A DNA stretch of 64,000 bases. Origin: Poindextera sp035604135 (lineage in GTDB: Bacteria; Pseudomonadota; Alphaproteobacteria; Caulobacterales; Caulobacteraceae). Below are positions 62,224 to 64,000 of the stretch, in pieces; positions within the stretch are counted from its first letter, which is position 1; each line of letters starts with the position of its first letter. The notes beneath the pieces were generated by a model that made no database searches, had not been told where the DNA came from, and saw nothing but the letters and a program-made list of their open reading frames with translations. Location of the stretch: positions 8,380 to 72,379 of the forward strand of contig DATNJB010000038.1 of the NCBI GenBank assembly GCA_035604135.1, written 5' to 3'. The position numbers and the translations under genes were made by a program.

Positions 62224-62330
62224 TGGACGAAGAACCCACGCGAAAAGCGCGTCCATATAGAAATGGCCGGAGCCTGAGCCAAGCGCGCTTTCCCGTCCGG
62301 CGAGCTATCCGGCGGCGCCAGCCGCCCAAA

Positions 62331-62429
62331 TGAACCACGAAGCGCACGAAGGGCACGAAGGGGTTTGAGAAGCTGCAAGCGCGGCAGCTCGCTATGCCTC
62401 TTCGTGTCCTTCGCGCCCTTCGTGGTTCA
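62331..62429. repeat. 33-bp two-arm inverted repeat in the recA-alaS gap
   Basis: The left arm (62331-62363: tgaaccacgaagcgcacgaa...) and right arm (62397-62429, reverse complement) agree at 29 of 33 bases. Inside each arm 'cacgaagg'-like units recur at 9-11-base steps. The loop holds a smaller AGCTGC/GCAGCT stem. The 414-bp gap from 62224 to 62637 also has the hairpin at 62485-62519 and no coding frame I can support. Confidence 0.7.
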
Positions 62430-62484
62430 AAAGGACCGCTCCGCGGTCACAAGCGGGCCGGCGCTAGGTCGGGAAAACCGTCAT

Positions 62485-62519
62485 GGCCCGTCTCCGAGGG
62501 GCGAGGTCGGAGACGGGCC
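62485..62519 (-). terminator. 13-bp-stem hairpin downstream of recA (terminator or REP-like)
   Basis: GGCCCGTCTCCGA (62485-62497) and TCGGAGACGGGCC (62507-62519) form a perfect 13-bp stem with a 9-nt loop, downstream of recA. The flanking 'ccgtcatggcccg' resembles the REP-like hairpin near 5226. On the minus strand TTTT follows about eight bases after the stem, so it may end the recA transcript, though the T run is short. Confidence 0.5.
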
Positions 62520-62637
62520 GCTCATGTCGCCGCTGGGGTCGCGCTCATGAGCCCCCGCGGTCGGGCAGGCGGCGGTTAAGGCCGCGGCTGCAGCGGGGTA
62601 TGACGGACGGGGCAGGCCCGGGGGAGGCCTCTAGCCC

Positions 62638-63708
62638 CTAGTCCTCATCTTCGGCGGGGCCGCCGATGAGAAGTTCTTCGACGATGACGCCGGCGTTGCC
62701 GCGCACGGCCTTTTCGATTTCGGCGGCGATGTCGGGGTTGGCTTTCAGGAACTCACGCGCGTTGTCGCGACCCTGGCCGATGCGCTCGCTGTTGTAGGAG
62801 AACCAGGAGCCTGATTTCTCGACCACCCCGGCCTTGACGCCGAGATCGATGATCTCGCCGAGCTTGGAGATGCCCTGGCCGTACATGATGTCGAACTCGA
62901 CCTCGCGGAACGGCGGGGCGACCTTGTTCTTGACCACCTTCACCCGCGTGCTGTTGCCGACGACCTCATCGCGCGACTTGATCGAGCCGGTGCGACGGAT
63001 GTCAAGGCGGACCGAGGCGTAGAACTTCAGCGCGTTGCCGCCGGTGGTGGTCTCCGGACTGCCGTACATCACCCCGATCTTCATGCGGATCTGGTTGATG
63101 AAGATGACCAGCGTGCCGGACTTGGAGATCGACGCGGTGAGCTTTCTCAGCGCCTGGCTCATTAGCCGGGCCTGAAGGCCGGGCAGGCTGTCGCCCATCT
63201 CGCCCTCGATCTCGGCCCGGGGGGTGAGCGCCGCCACCGAGTCGATCACGATCACGTCGACGGCGCCCGAGCGCACCAGCGTGTCTGTGATCTCCAGAGC
63301 CTGTTCGCCGGTGTCGGGCTGGGAGACCAGCAAATCGTCGAGGTTCACCCCCAGCTTGTGGGCGTAGGACGGATCGAGCGCGTGCTCGGCGTCGATAAAG
63401 GCGGCGTTGCCGCCGGTCTTCTGCACCTCGGCCACCACGTGCAGGGCAAGCGTGGTCTTGCCGGAGCTCTCCGGCCCATAGACCTCGACGACGCGGCCCT
63501 TCGGCAGGCCGCCGATGCCGAGCGCAAGGTCCAGGCCCAGCGAGCCGGTCGAGATCGCTTCGATCTCGACGATCTTGCCTTTGTCGCCCAGCTTCATCAC
63601 CGAGCCCTTGCCGAAGGCCCGGTCGATCTGCGCCAGCGCCGCTTCCAGCGCCCGCTGTTTGTCTGCGTCGTCCCGTCCCACGAGCCGCAACACCGGTTGA
63701 GTCGTCAT
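62638..63708 (-). CDS. recA: Recombinase RecA
   Basis: RecA (356 aa) forms filaments on single-stranded DNA for homologous recombination and triggers LexA self-cleavage. Walker A GPESSGKTT and Walker B VIVIDSVAAL are intact. The N-terminal oligomerisation helix (DKQRALEAALAQIDRAFGKG), loop L1 region (GEMGDSLPGLQARLMSQALRK), the L2 loop region (GSPETTTGGNALKFYAS) and the C-terminal acidic tail are present. An SOS box stands upstream, so it is damage-induced. Confidence 0.99.
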   Translation of the reverse strand: MTTQPVLRLVGRDDADKQRALEAALAQIDRAFGKGSVMKLGDKGKIVEIEAISTGSLGLDLALGIGGLPKGRVVEVYGPESSGKTTLALHVVAEVQKTGGNAAFIDAEHALDPSYAHKLGVNLDDLLVSQPDTGEQALEITDTLVRSGAVDVIVIDSVAALTPRAEIEGEMGDSLPGLQARLMSQALRKLTASISKSGTLVIFINQIRMKIGVMYGSPETTTGGNALKFYASVRLDIRRTGSIKSRDEVVGNSTRVKVVKNKVAPPFREVEFDIMYGQGISKLGEIIDLGVKAGVVEKSGSWFSYNSERIGQGRDNAREFLKANPDIAAEIEKAVRGNAGVIVEELLIGGPAEDED

Positions 63709-63787
63709 TTAGAGGCGTCCTTATCCCACGATTCCGAAGGCCGGGAACCGCCCGCCCTGTTCGGACGCCGCCCCCCGCATAGGTTGA

Positions 63788-63815
63788 AGTGTACATGGTT
63801 TGTTCCCCTGCGCAA
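63788..63815 (-). promoter_or_regulatory. Candidate recA promoter
   Basis: On the minus strand TTGCGC (63815-63810) and TACACT (63793-63788) are spaced by 16 bp and suit -35 and -10 elements for recA. The LexA box lies just upstream, ending at 63817, so LexA would sit against the -35 region. The elements are imperfect, and the true start is not known. Confidence 0.5.
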
Positions 63816-63816
63816 T

Positions 63817-63831
63817 GTTCTTTTTTCGTTC
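63817..63831 (-). promoter_or_regulatory. LexA (SOS) box, GTTC-N7-GTTC
   Basis: GTTC at 63817-63820 and GTTC at 63828-63831 are separated by seven bases (ttttttc). This direct repeat, GAAC-N7-GAAC on the recA strand, is the known LexA site of alphaproteobacteria. It lies about 110 bp upstream of the recA start and overlaps or abuts the candidate -35 element. Confidence 0.85.
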
Positions 63832-63833
63832 TG

Positions 63834-63888
63834 AGGGACCCTGCTGCGGGATAGATCCCAGGGACCCTGCTGCCATGCCTTGGCAGCA
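63834..63888. repeat. 14-bp direct repeat plus 8-bp-stem hairpin upstream of recA
   Basis: AGGGACCCTGCTGC occurs at 63834-63847 and 63860-63873, 26 bp apart. The second copy runs into TGCTGCCA (63868-63875) / TGGCAGCA (63881-63888), a perfect 8-bp stem with a 5-nt loop. It lies upstream of the SOS box. It could be a terminator of a gene beyond the window, or a regulator site. From 63889 to 64000 I see no gene. Confidence 0.5.
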
Positions 63889-64000
63889 TGGGTAGGGCGC
63901 TGCGGACGCGCCGGCCCATGCGGTCGCGCCCGCGCGTCGAGCGCTCGGGCAGGCGGTTGCCGCTCGCCGCGCTTGCCGGTTAAGTGGCGACGCCTAGAGG

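Overview
The window is visibly GC-rich and densely packed with genes, and it reads as chromosomal alphaproteobacterial DNA, most likely Caulobacterales or a close relative. Supporting evidence is the F1-ATPase zeta-type (DUF1476) gene, a GTTC-N7-GTTC SOS box at recA, a eukaryote-like NADP isocitrate dehydrogenase, hopanoid-type lipid transporters, a TonB-dependent receptor and a REP-like 'catggcccgg' hairpin. Taxonomy is inferred from memory of gene families, without a database search. I see no prophage, insertion sequence, CRISPR array, rRNA or tRNA.

Layout. 0-7 kb holds purine biosynthesis on the minus strand: purC-purS-(DUF3291)-purQ-grpB as overlapping genes, then purB. Between them lie a plus-strand inward-rectifier K+ channel and the zeta-type ATPase inhibitor. 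Upstream of purB is a PDZ protein of HtrA type that has lost all three catalytic residues. 7.7-16 kb carries two tandem MFS transporters, a GST, an NAD-binding/DoxX-like fusion, DUF2269, rpsD, DUF899, a VOC protein and a glycine-zipper protein. 16-25.5 kb has an SMP-30 lactonase, a SulP transporter and a lipid-trafficking group: an MlaA-like protein whose frame runs without a stop into a TonB-dependent receptor, a divergent HpnN-like RND transporter, and an HpnM/MlaC-like binding protein. 25.6-32.6 kb contains rsgA, an ECF sigma factor with a SnoaL-like tail, a small P-loop kinase, gamma-glutamyltransferase, and two tandem DUF2807 paralogues, the second with a frameshifted signal peptide.

32.7-41.5 kb is catabolic and redox in character (diiron ferritin-like protein, LLM flavin monooxygenase, methyltransferase with divergent MarR, kinase-like fragment, acyl-CoA dehydrogenase, hydrolase, tandem-fused CaiB CoA-transferase). 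41.5-48.2 kb has a ClpX-type zinc-finger protein, a methyltransferase, and an uncharacterised operon of three exported proteins (DUF3142, 785 aa, 368 aa) divergent from an HTH regulator. 48.3-57.5 kb is a second catabolic set (MOSC protein, two alpha/beta hydrolases, SDR, hotdog-like protein, amidohydrolase, nitronate monooxygenase) plus a TrmJ-like methyltransferase. 57.6-64 kb is housekeeping: icd, a NUDIX hydrolase, alaS and SOS-regulated recA.

The best candidates for something undescribed are the MlaA::TonB-receptor open frame inside the lipid-trafficking group, and the three-gene exported cassette with its HTH regulator. Several genes show apparent frameshifts or lost catalytic residues. 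These should be separated from sequencing error before a biological meaning is assigned.
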